Positions 54,837-62,634 of a DNA stretch of 64,000 nt are shown one piece after another; within the stretch, counting starts at the first letter, position 1, and every line of letters begins with the position of its first letter. The position numbers and the translations under genes were made by a program. The notes below the pieces were generated by a model that saw nothing but the letters and a program-made list of their open reading frames with translations, was not told the origin of the DNA and made no database searches. Origin of the DNA: an uncultured Ruminococcus sp. GTDB taxonomy: Bacteria; Bacillota; Clostridia; Oscillospirales; Ruminococcaceae. The stretch is taken from positions 1-64,000 of the forward strand of contig CANQWA010000009.1 in NCBI GenBank assembly GCA_947627445.1. The letters are read 5' to 3'.

Positions 54837-55134
54837 TTTTTTTTGACCGGAAATTGTCGAATTTTGTGGATTTTAGGGCGTGTTGACACAATCTGAAATG
54901 TTCGGATGGTAAGCAGACGATTTGAAAGGTATTTGAAAATCAGAACCTGTCACCACCAGAAAATGCATCCACCTTTCCGGCAGATTCCGGCGAGAACTTC
55001 GCCGAAACCCGCACAAAGCCATATCCGAGCAATCCGGGTATGGCTTTTGCATATCTGATTACCCAAATCCATTTTCCATATGGTGCTGAATGCCGCCGCC
55101 CCCAGAAGACACCCGCAAATATGAAATTCGCCCC
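54837..55134. other. Gene-free stretch upstream of the glmS promoter
   Basis: Holds an AGAACCTGTCACCACCAGAAA repeat at 54943, a TTTCCGGCAGATTCC motif at 54970, and a hairpin AAAGCCATA...TATGGCTTTT (55014-55050) preceded by AACCCGCAC, which is related to the GCACAAAG hairpin family. No gene seen. Confidence 0.6.
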
Positions 55135-55163
55135 TTGCATTCCCCACGGTTCTATGATATAAT
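55135..55163 (+). promoter_or_regulatory. Promoter of glmS
   Basis: TTGCAT and TATAAT with 17-bp spacing, giving a leader of about 140 nt. Confidence 0.75.
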
Positions 55164-55200
55164 AAATGCAAGGCATTTATTCCATTGATTTGAAAGTCCT

Positions 55201-55275
55201 TGCAGATCCGCAAATCTATGATTTGCTCCCTGCATATCGGACAATTCTATCATAAAATCTTTTATTTTATGATAG
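55201..55275 (+). ncRNA. Two hairpins in the glmS leader (not a glmS ribozyme)
   Basis: TGCAG..GCAAATC-TAT-GATTTGC..CTGCA (55201-55234) and CTATCATAAAAT-CTTTT-ATTTTATGATAG (55247-55275, 12-bp stem). The second ends about 24 bases before the AGGAGG site. The conserved core of the glmS ribozyme is not visible. Confidence 0.5.
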
Positions 55276-55310
55276 GATAGGAAATATATATGAATTAGGA
55301 GGCAATATCT

Positions 55311-57134
55311 ATGTGTGGAATTGTTGGATACATCGGCAGCCGTGACTGCACCGAAGTCCTGCTCAACGGTTTGACCAAGTTAGAATACCGGGGCTATGAC
55401 TCCGCCGGTATCGCCGTATTCCAGAACGGCAAGATCTCCGTGGCAAAGTCCAAGGGACGTCTGAAAAACCTGGAAGAAAAAATGGAACAAGAAAACTCCC
55501 GGCCATTCGGTCATGTGGGCATTGGTCACACCCGATGGGCGACACACGGCGAACCTTCTGATGTCAACTCTCACCCCCACAGCGGCGGCAGAGTGACGAT
55601 TGTCCATAACGGCATCATTGAGAATTACAAGGAACTGAAAGATTACCTCATCTCCCAAGGCGTCACTTTTGACAGCGATACCGATACGGAGATCGTGGCA
55701 AAACTGTTGGATTACCGCTATAACGGCAGTCCGATTCAGACCATTTCTGCCACCGTCCGTGATCTGGAAGGCTCTTACGCCCTGGGCATCATCTTTGCGG
55801 ATCACCCCGATCAGGTCTATGCCGTCCGCTGCGAAAGCCCTCTTATCGTGGGCGTAGGCGAAAACGAAAGCTTTATCGCCTCCGATGTCCCGGCGATCAT
55901 CGAATATACCCGTGACTACTATCTGCTGGAGCATGAGGAGATCGCCGTGCTCAGCGGTGACGGTGTGCAGATCTTCGACAGTTTCGGCACACCCATCCAG
56001 AAAGAATTGAAGACAGCTGACTGGGATGTAGAAGCCATTGGCAAAGGCGGCTATGCCCACTTTATGCTAAAGGAGATTCACGAACAGCCCACGGCCATCC
56101 GGAACACCATCTCCCCCCGTATTCAGGACGGTCTGCCCAATCTGGAAGAATGCGGCATTACGCCAGAAGTTCTGCGCAGATTTCGCCATATTCAGGTGGT
56201 TGCCTGCGGAACTGCCATGCATGCCGGCACTGTGGGAAAATACGTTATCGAAAAGCTGGCAAAAATTCCCGTCACTGTAGATATCGCCTCGGAATTCCGC
56301 TATCGTGATCCTTTGGTGGGAGAGGGTGATCTGGTCATTATCATTTCCCAATCGGGCGAAACAGCAGACAGTCTGGCTGCTATGCGGCTGGCGAAATCCC
56401 TGGGTGCGAAAACCCTTGCCATTGTTAATGCCATGGGCAGTTCCATCGCCCGTGAAGCCGATATGCTGATCTATACCCACGCCGGTCCGGAGATCGCTGT
56501 GGCTTCTACCAAGGCGTATATGGTGCAGATCGCTGTCATGTATCTCTTTTCCTTTGAACTGGCATTTGCATTGGGTCAGATCGACGAAGCAGAATGCCGC
56601 CGTCTGATTCGTCTGTTACAGCAGACGCCGGATGCCATTCAAAGTATTTTGGAACACAAGGAAAAAACACAGTACATTGCCGCTTCGCTGATCAATGCAG
56701 ACAGCCTTTTGTATATCGGCAGGGGTTTGGATTACGCTCTGAGTATGGAGGGTTCACTGAAGCTGAAAGAGATCTCCTATATCCACTCGGAATCCTATGC
56801 TGCCGGTGAGCTGAAGCATGGCACGATCTCTCTCATCACCGACAATATGCCGGTGATCGCTGTTGCGACACAAAAGGCACTGATGGAAAAGACCATCAGT
56901 AACATCAAGGAAGTGAAAGCCCGGGGTGCAAAGGTGATTATGATCTGCCGCAGCAGTGATGATATAGATGCTGAGGCGGTAGATCTGATGTTTGGGCTGC
57001 CGGATTTTGAGGATATTCTCATGCCCATGATCGCTGTTGTGCCGCTTCAACTCATTGCGTATTATACGTCGGTATTGAAGGGCAATGATGTGGATAAACC
57101 GAGAAATCTCGCCAAATCCGTTACGGTAGAGTAA
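55311..57134 (+). CDS. glmS: Glutamine-fructose-6-phosphate aminotransferase (isomerising)
   Basis: 607 residues, full length. The N-terminal nucleophile Cys is in MCGIVGYIG, LEYRGYDSAG follows, and the two SIS domains are intact (SQSGETADSLAAMRLAK; C-terminal PRNLAKSVTVE). It makes glucosamine-6-phosphate, the first step to cell-wall amino sugars. Own promoter; monocistronic or followed by the LRR genes. Confidence 0.97.
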   Translation: MCGIVGYIGSRDCTEVLLNGLTKLEYRGYDSAGIAVFQNGKISVAKSKGRLKNLEEKMEQENSRPFGHVGIGHTRWATHGEPSDVNSHPHSGGRVTIVHNGIIENYKELKDYLISQGVTFDSDTDTEIVAKLLDYRYNGSPIQTISATVRDLEGSYALGIIFADHPDQVYAVRCESPLIVGVGENESFIASDVPAIIEYTRDYYLLEHEEIAVLSGDGVQIFDSFGTPIQKELKTADWDVEAIGKGGYAHFMLKEIHEQPTAIRNTISPRIQDGLPNLEECGITPEVLRRFRHIQVVACGTAMHAGTVGKYVIEKLAKIPVTVDIASEFRYRDPLVGEGDLVIIISQSGETADSLAAMRLAKSLGAKTLAIVNAMGSSIAREADMLIYTHAGPEIAVASTKAYMVQIAVMYLFSFELAFALGQIDEAECRRLIRLLQQTPDAIQSILEHKEKTQYIAASLINADSLLYIGRGLDYALSMEGSLKLKEISYIHSESYAAGELKHGTISLITDNMPVIAVATQKALMEKTISNIKEVKARGAKVIMICRSSDDIDAEAVDLMFGLPDFEDILMPMIAVVPLQLIAYYTSVLKGNDVDKPRNLAKSVTVE

Positions 57135-57155
57135 CCGCCAGAAATCCGTATTGAC

Positions 57156-57202
57156 AGAATCTGCCGGAAAGACGTGCGCCGCTTCTTGTGATAACAGATT
57201 CT
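57156..57202. repeat. Short palindromic repeat AGAATCTG...CAGATTCT
   Basis: 8-bp inverted ends flank CCGGAAAGACGTGC. A similar copy lies at 60285-60331. Confidence 0.6.
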
Positions 57203-57227
57203 CAAAAACCAAAAAAGAGGAAGTATC

Positions 57228-58517
57228 ATGAAAAATATCAAACCTATCTTTCTGCTGCTCACCGCAGCAATTTCTATGACGGTCGTATGTTCCCTGACTG
57301 GATTTGCTGAAGAGGAGTCCTCCACAGCAGAGACTTTCACCTCGGGGGACTACGAATACATCTTGAATGACGACGGCAGCGCCACTCTGACCAAATATCT
57401 GGGCAGCGATGCAGAGATCGTGGTTCCCGATCAAGTCGATGATTATGACGTCACGGTTCTGGGCGGCGGCATCTTTGCCAACAAGGACTACATCACCTCC
57501 ATTGCCCTGCCGGAAACACTGACAGAATTAAAGGATTCCTGCTTTTACTGCTGCTCATCTCTGGAGACCTTCACCGTTGCCGACGGAAACAGTCAGTTTC
57601 AGGTGAAGGACGATGTGCTGTTCTCCGCAGACGGCACCTATCTCTACTGCTATCCCCTGGCAAAGAAAGGAGATTCCTACACGATTCCCGATGGCGTCGT
57701 GGAAATCTGGTCCTCTGCCTTTGCAAAAGCATCTCTGACGGATATCCAATTTCCCGACGGGCTGTTATACATTGACGACTGGACATTTTCCTATACCCAG
57801 CTGTCAGAGCTGCATTTGCCGGATTCCGTGACAGAGATCGGCGGCTATGCATTTGCCTACTGCAACAACCTGACAGAGATCGACTTTCCGGCAGATCTGG
57901 AGATCATTGATGCAGCTGCTTTTTGCAGCAACGAAAATCTCACTGCCATCCATTTGCCAGACGGTCTGCAAACCATACAAATGGCAGCTTTTGCTGGTAC
58001 TGGCATGAAGGACGTCACGATTCCCGCCAGCGTGACCTATATTGGCTTCTGCGCCTTTGGCTATGAAGCGGATATGGAAACAACTGTCCCCAATTTTACC
58101 GTTTACGGCGAGGTTGGCTCACAGGCAGAAATCTACTGCACAGACACCGACGAAGAAAACAGCTATGAAAATCATTTCAACTTTGCCAGCGTACTGTCAT
58201 CCGATGATGAATCTTCTGACGGCGAATCCCCTGTAAAGATAGAGACAAAGAAAACCACATCTACGGGAAAATGGTTCCTGATAGGCGCCGGCGTGCTGGT
58301 GTTGCTCATCGGCGGTCTGGTGCTGATACTGAGCGGCAGAAAGAAAGATGCTTCCGATGCAGGCAAAAAGCCCAGAAAATCCCATAAAACTGACAAAGAA
58401 GCCAAGGCAAAGCTCCATGCCGAAGAAGCGGAAATAGAAGAAGAACCAGCAGAACTGGATGCAACAAAATCGGATGTGGCAGAAGATCCCACAGACCCTG
58501 CCGACAACGAATCCTGA
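57228..58517 (+). CDS. Surface LRR (BspA-type) membrane protein 1
   Basis: 429 residues: signal peptide (PIFLLLTAAISMTVVCSLTGFA), about six LRR_5 units, one membrane helix near residue 350 (WFLIGAGVLVLLIGGLVLIL), and a cytoplasmic tail rich in Lys then Glu/Asp. It is anchored by the helix rather than a sortase motif and lacks a dockerin. The ligand is unknown. Start behind AGAGGAAG. Confidence 0.83.
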   Translation: MKNIKPIFLLLTAAISMTVVCSLTGFAEEESSTAETFTSGDYEYILNDDGSATLTKYLGSDAEIVVPDQVDDYDVTVLGGGIFANKDYITSIALPETLTELKDSCFYCCSSLETFTVADGNSQFQVKDDVLFSADGTYLYCYPLAKKGDSYTIPDGVVEIWSSAFAKASLTDIQFPDGLLYIDDWTFSYTQLSELHLPDSVTEIGGYAFAYCNNLTEIDFPADLEIIDAAAFCSNENLTAIHLPDGLQTIQMAAFAGTGMKDVTIPASVTYIGFCAFGYEADMETTVPNFTVYGEVGSQAEIYCTDTDEENSYENHFNFASVLSSDDESSDGESPVKIETKKTTSTGKWFLIGAGVLVLLIGGLVLILSGRKKDASDAGKKPRKSHKTDKEAKAKLHAEEAEIEEEPAELDATKSDVAEDPTDPADNES

Positions 58518-58547
58518 ACGGACTGCTCCTGAGGAAAGGAAGTTTTC

Positions 58548-60161
58548 ATGAAACTATTACACCATCTGAGCGGCTGTCTTGCGGCTGCGGCTGTCTTGTT
58601 ATGCATGACTGTATTTCCTGTCGGCGCTTCTGCCGAAGAAGAGGACAGCAATACCTTTGATGACGGCGTACTGACTTATACCAAGCTGGATAGTTCTACC
58701 GTATCCGTCACCGGCTGTGATACATCCGCCAGCTATGTCAGCATTATGCCCAAAATCGACGGCTATGACGTAGTCTCCATCGGTGAAGAAGCCTTTGCCA
58801 ATTGTAACAGACTGGTATCTGTTGCCATTCCTGTCTCCGTCACTACAATCGGCAGCGCCGCATTTTACGGCTGTACAGCGCTGGAACGGGTCGAGCTTCC
58901 GGACAGCGTGACTGTTATCGAGGACGGGACATTTTTCAACTGTGGGGCATTGCAGGAGATCACACTGGGCGATCAGGTTACTGCCATCGGGGATATGGCT
59001 TTCGGCTACTGTACAGCACTGACCACCATCAAACTGCCCGATACCACAGAAACCCTGGGAGATCAGCTGTTCTACTATTGTACGTCTCTGGAATCCATAG
59101 AGATTCCGGAAAATGTCACAGAGCTTGGTGCCTATACCTTTTATGCCTGCCTGTCTCTGGAAGATTTTACCATCCCGGCACAGTTAGAGAATATCGGCGC
59201 TATGAGCTTTCTGGGCTGTCAGAGCTTGGCGCAGATTCAGGTGGAAGAGGGAAACCAGAATTATTCTGTCATAGACAATGTGCTGTATGATACAAAAGAA
59301 AGCATTCTATATTTGTATCCGGCAGGAAGAACCGATACCTCTTTCGTTCTGCCGGACAGTGTGTTGGTCGTCTATGCCGGCGCATTTTTCTCTGCATCCG
59401 ATTTGCAGCAGGTCACACTCAACGATAAATTGCAGTACATCGGTGAAATGGCGTTTGATTTCTGTTCCAGTATCACGTCCCTGACCATTCCGGAAAATGT
59501 CACCACCATCGGAACCACAGCATTTTCCGACTGCACTTCTCTGACCTCTGTCACCTTTGCAGGTACGGACAGCGAGGACGGCGGCGATGGCGCTGCGCTG
59601 GATATCGGAGACTATGCTTTTTTCTGCTGTGACAATCTAAAAGAAGTCACACTGCCCAAGCGTGTTGCTTCCATCGGAGAATATGCTTTCGGCTGTACTT
59701 CTTCCACAGACGACAATACAGATCCCACCAAAGAAGAGTCCCTTACAGTGGAAGCACTGGATGGCTTTTTGCTCATTGGCTATACCGGTGCAGCTTCGGA
59801 TTATGTGAAGAGTTGTCGTGTCGATCTGAACTTCAAGTCCGTGAATTTCAATTGGACGGCTCTGGTTTTCTGGGTCATCGCTGCGGCGGCGGCTCTGGTG
59901 ATCGTGTTCTTTGCTGTGGGCATCATCCGCCGGAATATGATGACTGCCGAGGAAAAGGAAGCCTTGCGTGCAGCAAAGCAAAACCCGAAAGCGCCTCTTT
60001 CTCAAAAGAATGAAGCTGAGGAAGAGGAAGATTATCAGAGCATCCTGGATGATGACGAAGAGGATGAACCAGAAGAGATTCTCTCTTACGAGGAAACCAT
60101 TTCTCATGGTCATACCCATCACTTTGACCATTCGGATCAGATAGATCCAGATGAGGAATGA
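58548..60161 (+). CDS. Surface LRR (BspA-type) membrane protein 2
   Basis: 537 residues with the same plan as its neighbour: signal peptide (CLAAAAVLLCMTVFPVGASA), about twelve LRR_5-like units, membrane helix near residue 445 (ALVFWVIAAAAALVIVFFAVGII), acidic cytoplasmic tail ending HGHTHHFDHSDQIDPDEE. The 30-base gap and shared plan indicate tandem duplication and co-transcription. The large cytoplasmic tails suggest contact with cytoplasmic partners; none is known. Confidence 0.83.
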   Translation: MKLLHHLSGCLAAAAVLLCMTVFPVGASAEEEDSNTFDDGVLTYTKLDSSTVSVTGCDTSASYVSIMPKIDGYDVVSIGEEAFANCNRLVSVAIPVSVTTIGSAAFYGCTALERVELPDSVTVIEDGTFFNCGALQEITLGDQVTAIGDMAFGYCTALTTIKLPDTTETLGDQLFYYCTSLESIEIPENVTELGAYTFYACLSLEDFTIPAQLENIGAMSFLGCQSLAQIQVEEGNQNYSVIDNVLYDTKESILYLYPAGRTDTSFVLPDSVLVVYAGAFFSASDLQQVTLNDKLQYIGEMAFDFCSSITSLTIPENVTTIGTTAFSDCTSLTSVTFAGTDSEDGGDGAALDIGDYAFFCCDNLKEVTLPKRVASIGEYAFGCTSSTDDNTDPTKEESLTVEALDGFLLIGYTGAASDYVKSCRVDLNFKSVNFNWTALVFWVIAAAAALVIVFFAVGIIRRNMMTAEEKEALRAAKQNPKAPLSQKNEAEEEEDYQSILDDDEEDEPEEILSYEETISHGHTHHFDHSDQIDPDEE

Positions 60162-60215
60162 TTCCGGGCTTGTTCTCAGAGACTATTCCCTATCCCGGAA
60201 CAGACTCTGAGTAAA

Positions 60216-60262
60216 AACAGCACCTGACGTTCCAAAGGAACATCGGGTGCTGTTTTGTTTTT
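60216..60262 (+). terminator. Intrinsic terminator after the LRR pair
   Basis: AACAGCACCTGA pairs with TCGGGTGCTGTT, followed by TTGTTTTT. Confidence 0.85.
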
Positions 60263-60284
60263 CTGTGGAAGAGGAAAAAAGCGC

Positions 60285-60331
60285 AGAATCTGTCTCCACA
60301 AAAAGATACAGACATCTTTCCGGCAGATTCT
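60285..60331. repeat. Short palindromic repeat AGAATCTG...CAGATTCT, copy 2
   Basis: 8-bp inverted ends enclose CATCTTTCCGG, the complement-related core of the 57156 copy. The right end touches the stop codon of the acidic Cys-rich gene. Confidence 0.6.
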
Positions 60332-60675
60332 TATGCTTCTCCAGTTTCAGATTTTTCCTCAGTATCCGCTTCTGTCTCCGGCAGTTTTACCTCAGCCGGC
60401 TCGTCAGAAGCCTCTTCGGCAGTTGCGCAGGCGCTGTCTTTACAGCAGCACTCTGCCGCAGATTCTTCTGCATCCTTTTCTGCCGGAGTATCCGCATCCT
60501 CTGCCTCATCGTCCTCGCTGTCATCACAATCACAGAATGCATCGGTCAGGTCATAATCTGACGCATCACATTCGCATGCGGTCTTTTTGTCGTGTGCTTT
60601 TTTCAGTGCAACAATGGTTGCCGCAGAAGCAGCCGCAGCTGCCAGGAGCATGGCAGCAATGGTACTACCCTTCAT
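60331..60675 (-). CDS. Small acidic cysteine-rich protein with N-terminal membrane segment
   Basis: 114 residues from the ATG behind GAGG; the ORF-track start is 16 codons earlier. A hydrophobic helix (STIAAMLLAAAAASAATIVAL) is followed by a strongly acidic region with clustered cysteines (CECD, CDCDD, CCCKDSAC). No family recognised. The Cys/Asp clusters could bind metal, which fits the two CobW-type genes downstream on the other strand, but this is inference; many acidic low-complexity proteins have no such role. Confidence 0.6.
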   Translation of the reverse strand: MKGSTIAAMLLAAAAASAATIVALKKAHDKKTACECDASDYDLTDAFCDCDDSEDDEAEDADTPAEKDAEESAAECCCKDSACATAEEASDEPAEVKLPETEADTEEKSETGEA

Positions 60676-60798
60676 AGTCAAAACCTCATTTCTCCGAAAC
60701 ACCTCAGAGCCTATCTGCATCATCCACTAGGGGGGACAGGTTCCTGAATTTTCCGGCGCTGTTGTTTCGGTGAACAGCGCTTTCATCTTACAACAGAT

Positions 60799-60827
60799 AG
60801 TATACCATATTTTTGCAAAAAATTCAA
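60799..60827 (-). promoter_or_regulatory. Promoter of the acidic Cys-rich gene
   Basis: On the minus strand TTGAAT and TATACT with 17-bp spacing. Confidence 0.6.
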
Positions 60828-60875
60828 GCCCTTTTGCAAAATTTCCTGAAGATGCAAAAATTCCAGATCATGCCC

Positions 60876-60912
60876 GCACGCTTTGCCGGTTTCTGCGGAA
60901 GCGTGCTTTTTT
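60876..60912 (+). terminator. Orphan intrinsic terminator
   Basis: GCACGCTT...AAGCGTGC followed by TTTTTT on the plus strand. No plus-strand gene ends within 700 bases upstream, so it may end read-through or an unseen small RNA. The rest of the 473-base gap holds two promoters and the hairpin below. Confidence 0.75.
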
Positions 60913-61051
60913 CGGGGGAGGGTTCTCCTGGATGGCATTGTACCAGACTGCTCCAAAAAGTGATTTGTCATACAAATGGTCTTTTTACATGAATTCTGTA
61001 ACCTCTTGGCATTTATTCAAAAAAATTCCATCTAATTATAGAGAAAACTGC

Positions 61052-61080
61052 TTGCAAATCTCTGCCATATATGATATACT
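61052..61080 (+). promoter_or_regulatory. Promoter of the His-rich CobW-family gene
   Basis: TTGCAA and TATACT with 17-bp spacing. The predicted transcript starts inside or at the edge of the following hairpin. Confidence 0.65.
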
Positions 61081-61083
61081 AAA

Positions 61084-61116
61084 GGCAAACTCGCACAATC
61101 TTTGTGCGGGTTTGCC
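61084..61116 (+). repeat. GCACAAAG-type palindromic hairpin, copy 4, at the transcript 5' end
   Basis: GGCAAAC(t)CGCACAA-TCT-TTGTGCG(g)GTTTGCC, a stem of about 15 bp placed at the predicted +1 of the CobW-family mRNA. Confidence 0.75.
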
Positions 61117-61148
61117 TAAAGAAAAAATGAGAAAGAAGAGCGTTTGAT

Positions 61149-62258
61149 ATGACAAAGATTACCATATTTTCCGGCTTTTTGGGCGCTGGAAAAACAACCC
61201 TCATCAAAAAACTGATTGCTGAGGGTTATACCGGTGAAAAGCTGGTGTTGATCGAAAACGAATTCGGCGAGATTGGCATAGACGGTGGATTTTTACAGGA
61301 TGCCGGTGTGGAGATCACAGAGATGAATTCCGGCTGCATCTGCTGTAGTCTGGTGGGCGATTTTGGAAAGGCTCTGGCACAGGTGCTGGAGCAGTATCAT
61401 CCGGATCGCATTATCATTGAGCCTTCTGGTGTGGGCAAACTCAGCGATGTGATCCGTGCAGTACAGAATTTGCATGCATCGGATGTGGAACTGGACGGCT
61501 TTACCACAGTGGTGGATGCCAAGAAATGTAAGATGTATCAGAAAAACTTCGGCGAGTTTTTCAACAACCAGATCACCTATGCCAGCTGCCTGATCCTAAG
61601 CCATACCGCTGGGTTGGCGCAAGAAAAGCTGGATGATTGCATTCGCCGGCTGCGCACCTGCAATGATAGTGCGCCCATTGTGACAACAGATTGGGAACAA
61701 CTCACCGGTGAACAGATTGTGGAAGCAATGACCCGGAAGAATACACTGGATGATGAACTGGCACAGCTTCTGGCAGAACAGGAAGCGCATCACCATCACC
61801 ACCATCATGACCACGAACACGAGCATCACCATGATCACGACCATGAGCACGGAGAGGATTGCACCTGCGGCTGCCACGACCATGCGCATGAGCATCAACA
61901 CGATCACGACCATGCACACGGAGAGGATTGCACCTGCGGCTGTCACGACCACGACCATGACCAACATCACCATCATGCAGATGATGTATTCACCAGTTGG
62001 GGTGTGGAATCCCCTCAGACTTATACCGCAGAGGAGATCACTGCTGCACTCAAAGCGCTGAACGATGCAGATACCTACGGCATGGTGCTTCGTGCTAAAG
62101 GTATTGTACCGGCAAAGGATGGCAGCTGGATTCACTTTGACTATGTACCGGGCACGCCGGATGTACGTACCGGAAGCGCAGGCACAACCGGTCGGCTTTG
62201 CGTCATTGGGGCTGGCATTCAGGAAAAAGCACTGGCTGCGCTGTTTCGGGCGGAATAA
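61149..62258 (+). CDS. CobW/COG0523 metallochaperone GTPase with long His-rich metal-binding insert
   Basis: 369 residues. P-loop GFLGAGKTT at the N-terminus, IENEFGEIGIDG, and the metal-binding CICC (C-x-C-C) motif near residue 60 identify a G3E-family metallochaperone. Between residues about 215 and 280 lies a stretch of His/Asp/Glu with two copies of GEDCTCGCHDH. The C-terminal CobW domain follows. Such proteins deliver zinc, cobalt or nickel; the metal is not determined. The His-rich insert is unusually long and contains extra cysteines. Confidence 0.9.
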   Translation: MTKITIFSGFLGAGKTTLIKKLIAEGYTGEKLVLIENEFGEIGIDGGFLQDAGVEITEMNSGCICCSLVGDFGKALAQVLEQYHPDRIIIEPSGVGKLSDVIRAVQNLHASDVELDGFTTVVDAKKCKMYQKNFGEFFNNQITYASCLILSHTAGLAQEKLDDCIRRLRTCNDSAPIVTTDWEQLTGEQIVEAMTRKNTLDDELAQLLAEQEAHHHHHHHDHEHEHHHDHDHEHGEDCTCGCHDHAHEHQHDHDHAHGEDCTCGCHDHDHDQHHHHADDVFTSWGVESPQTYTAEEITAALKALNDADTYGMVLRAKGIVPAKDGSWIHFDYVPGTPDVRTGSAGTTGRLCVIGAGIQEKALAALFRAE

Positions 62259-62276
62259 GCAAGCTGCCAAAATATA

Positions 62277-62313
62277 GAATTTGTTCTCACAGAAGTCCTA
62301 TGAGAACGAATTC
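62277..62313. repeat. Inverted-repeat remnant GAATTTGTTCTCA...TGAGAACGAATTC
   Basis: 13-base arms (one mismatch) around CAGAAGTCCTA; the arms match the ends of the MITE-like element, so this may be two fused ends without a core. Confidence 0.6.
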
Positions 62314-62332
62314 ATAAAATCCCGGAACTGGC

Positions 62333-62361
62333 TTGACATTTTCGGAAAAATCGTGTATAAT
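62333..62361 (+). promoter_or_regulatory. Promoter upstream of a leader/sRNA candidate
   Basis: TTGACA and TATAAT with 17-bp spacing, about 270 bases upstream of the second CobW-family gene. Confidence 0.82.
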
Positions 62362-62368
62362 CGGATGT

Positions 62369-62465
62369 AGAAAGAGAGCACACCGGCAGCGGTGGTTTCC
62401 AATTCGATCAGGTCAGAAATAGCCGTCTCCAATTGTCACGCTGGGACGGTTATTTCCTTTTATGA
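62369..62465 (+). ncRNA. Candidate small RNA or attenuator ending in an intrinsic terminator
   Basis: From the predicted +1 the RNA has a CACCG-GCAG-CGGTG hairpin and a terminator GAAATAGCCGTC...GACGGTTATTTC followed by CTTTT. It contains no credible open frame. It could be an independent sRNA or a premature-termination element for the CobW-DUF1980 gene. No known class recognised. Confidence 0.45.
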
Positions 62466-62558
62466 AAAATGAGAACAAGTTCTAAAATCGTTGCGTTTTA
62501 TACCAATCCCCTTCATTCCGATAGATGGATCGATCGGATTTTGGAGGAGTAGTATTCC

Positions 62559-62609
62559 ATGAGAGTTTCGTATAACAAGTTGCGACAGAATTGTCGCATC
62601 AAAACATGA
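62559..62609 (+). pseudogene. 16-codon frame MRVSYNKL..., possible remnant of an XRE-type regulator or upstream ORF
   Basis: A TTGGAGGAG site precedes ATG and 16 codons. The first eight residues, MRVSYNKL, match the usual start of small XRE-family regulators in Firmicutes, but a stop follows after a TTGCGACA-GA-ATTGTCGCA dyad. It ends 25 bases before the CobW-DUF1980 gene. It may instead act as a leader peptide. Confidence 0.35.
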
Positions 62610-62634
62610 GAAAAACACGAAAGGAAGATCGGTC

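Noticed and set aside
55135-55310. glmS ribozyme
   Set aside because: The leader is short and lacks the conserved core sequences; only two simple hairpins are present.
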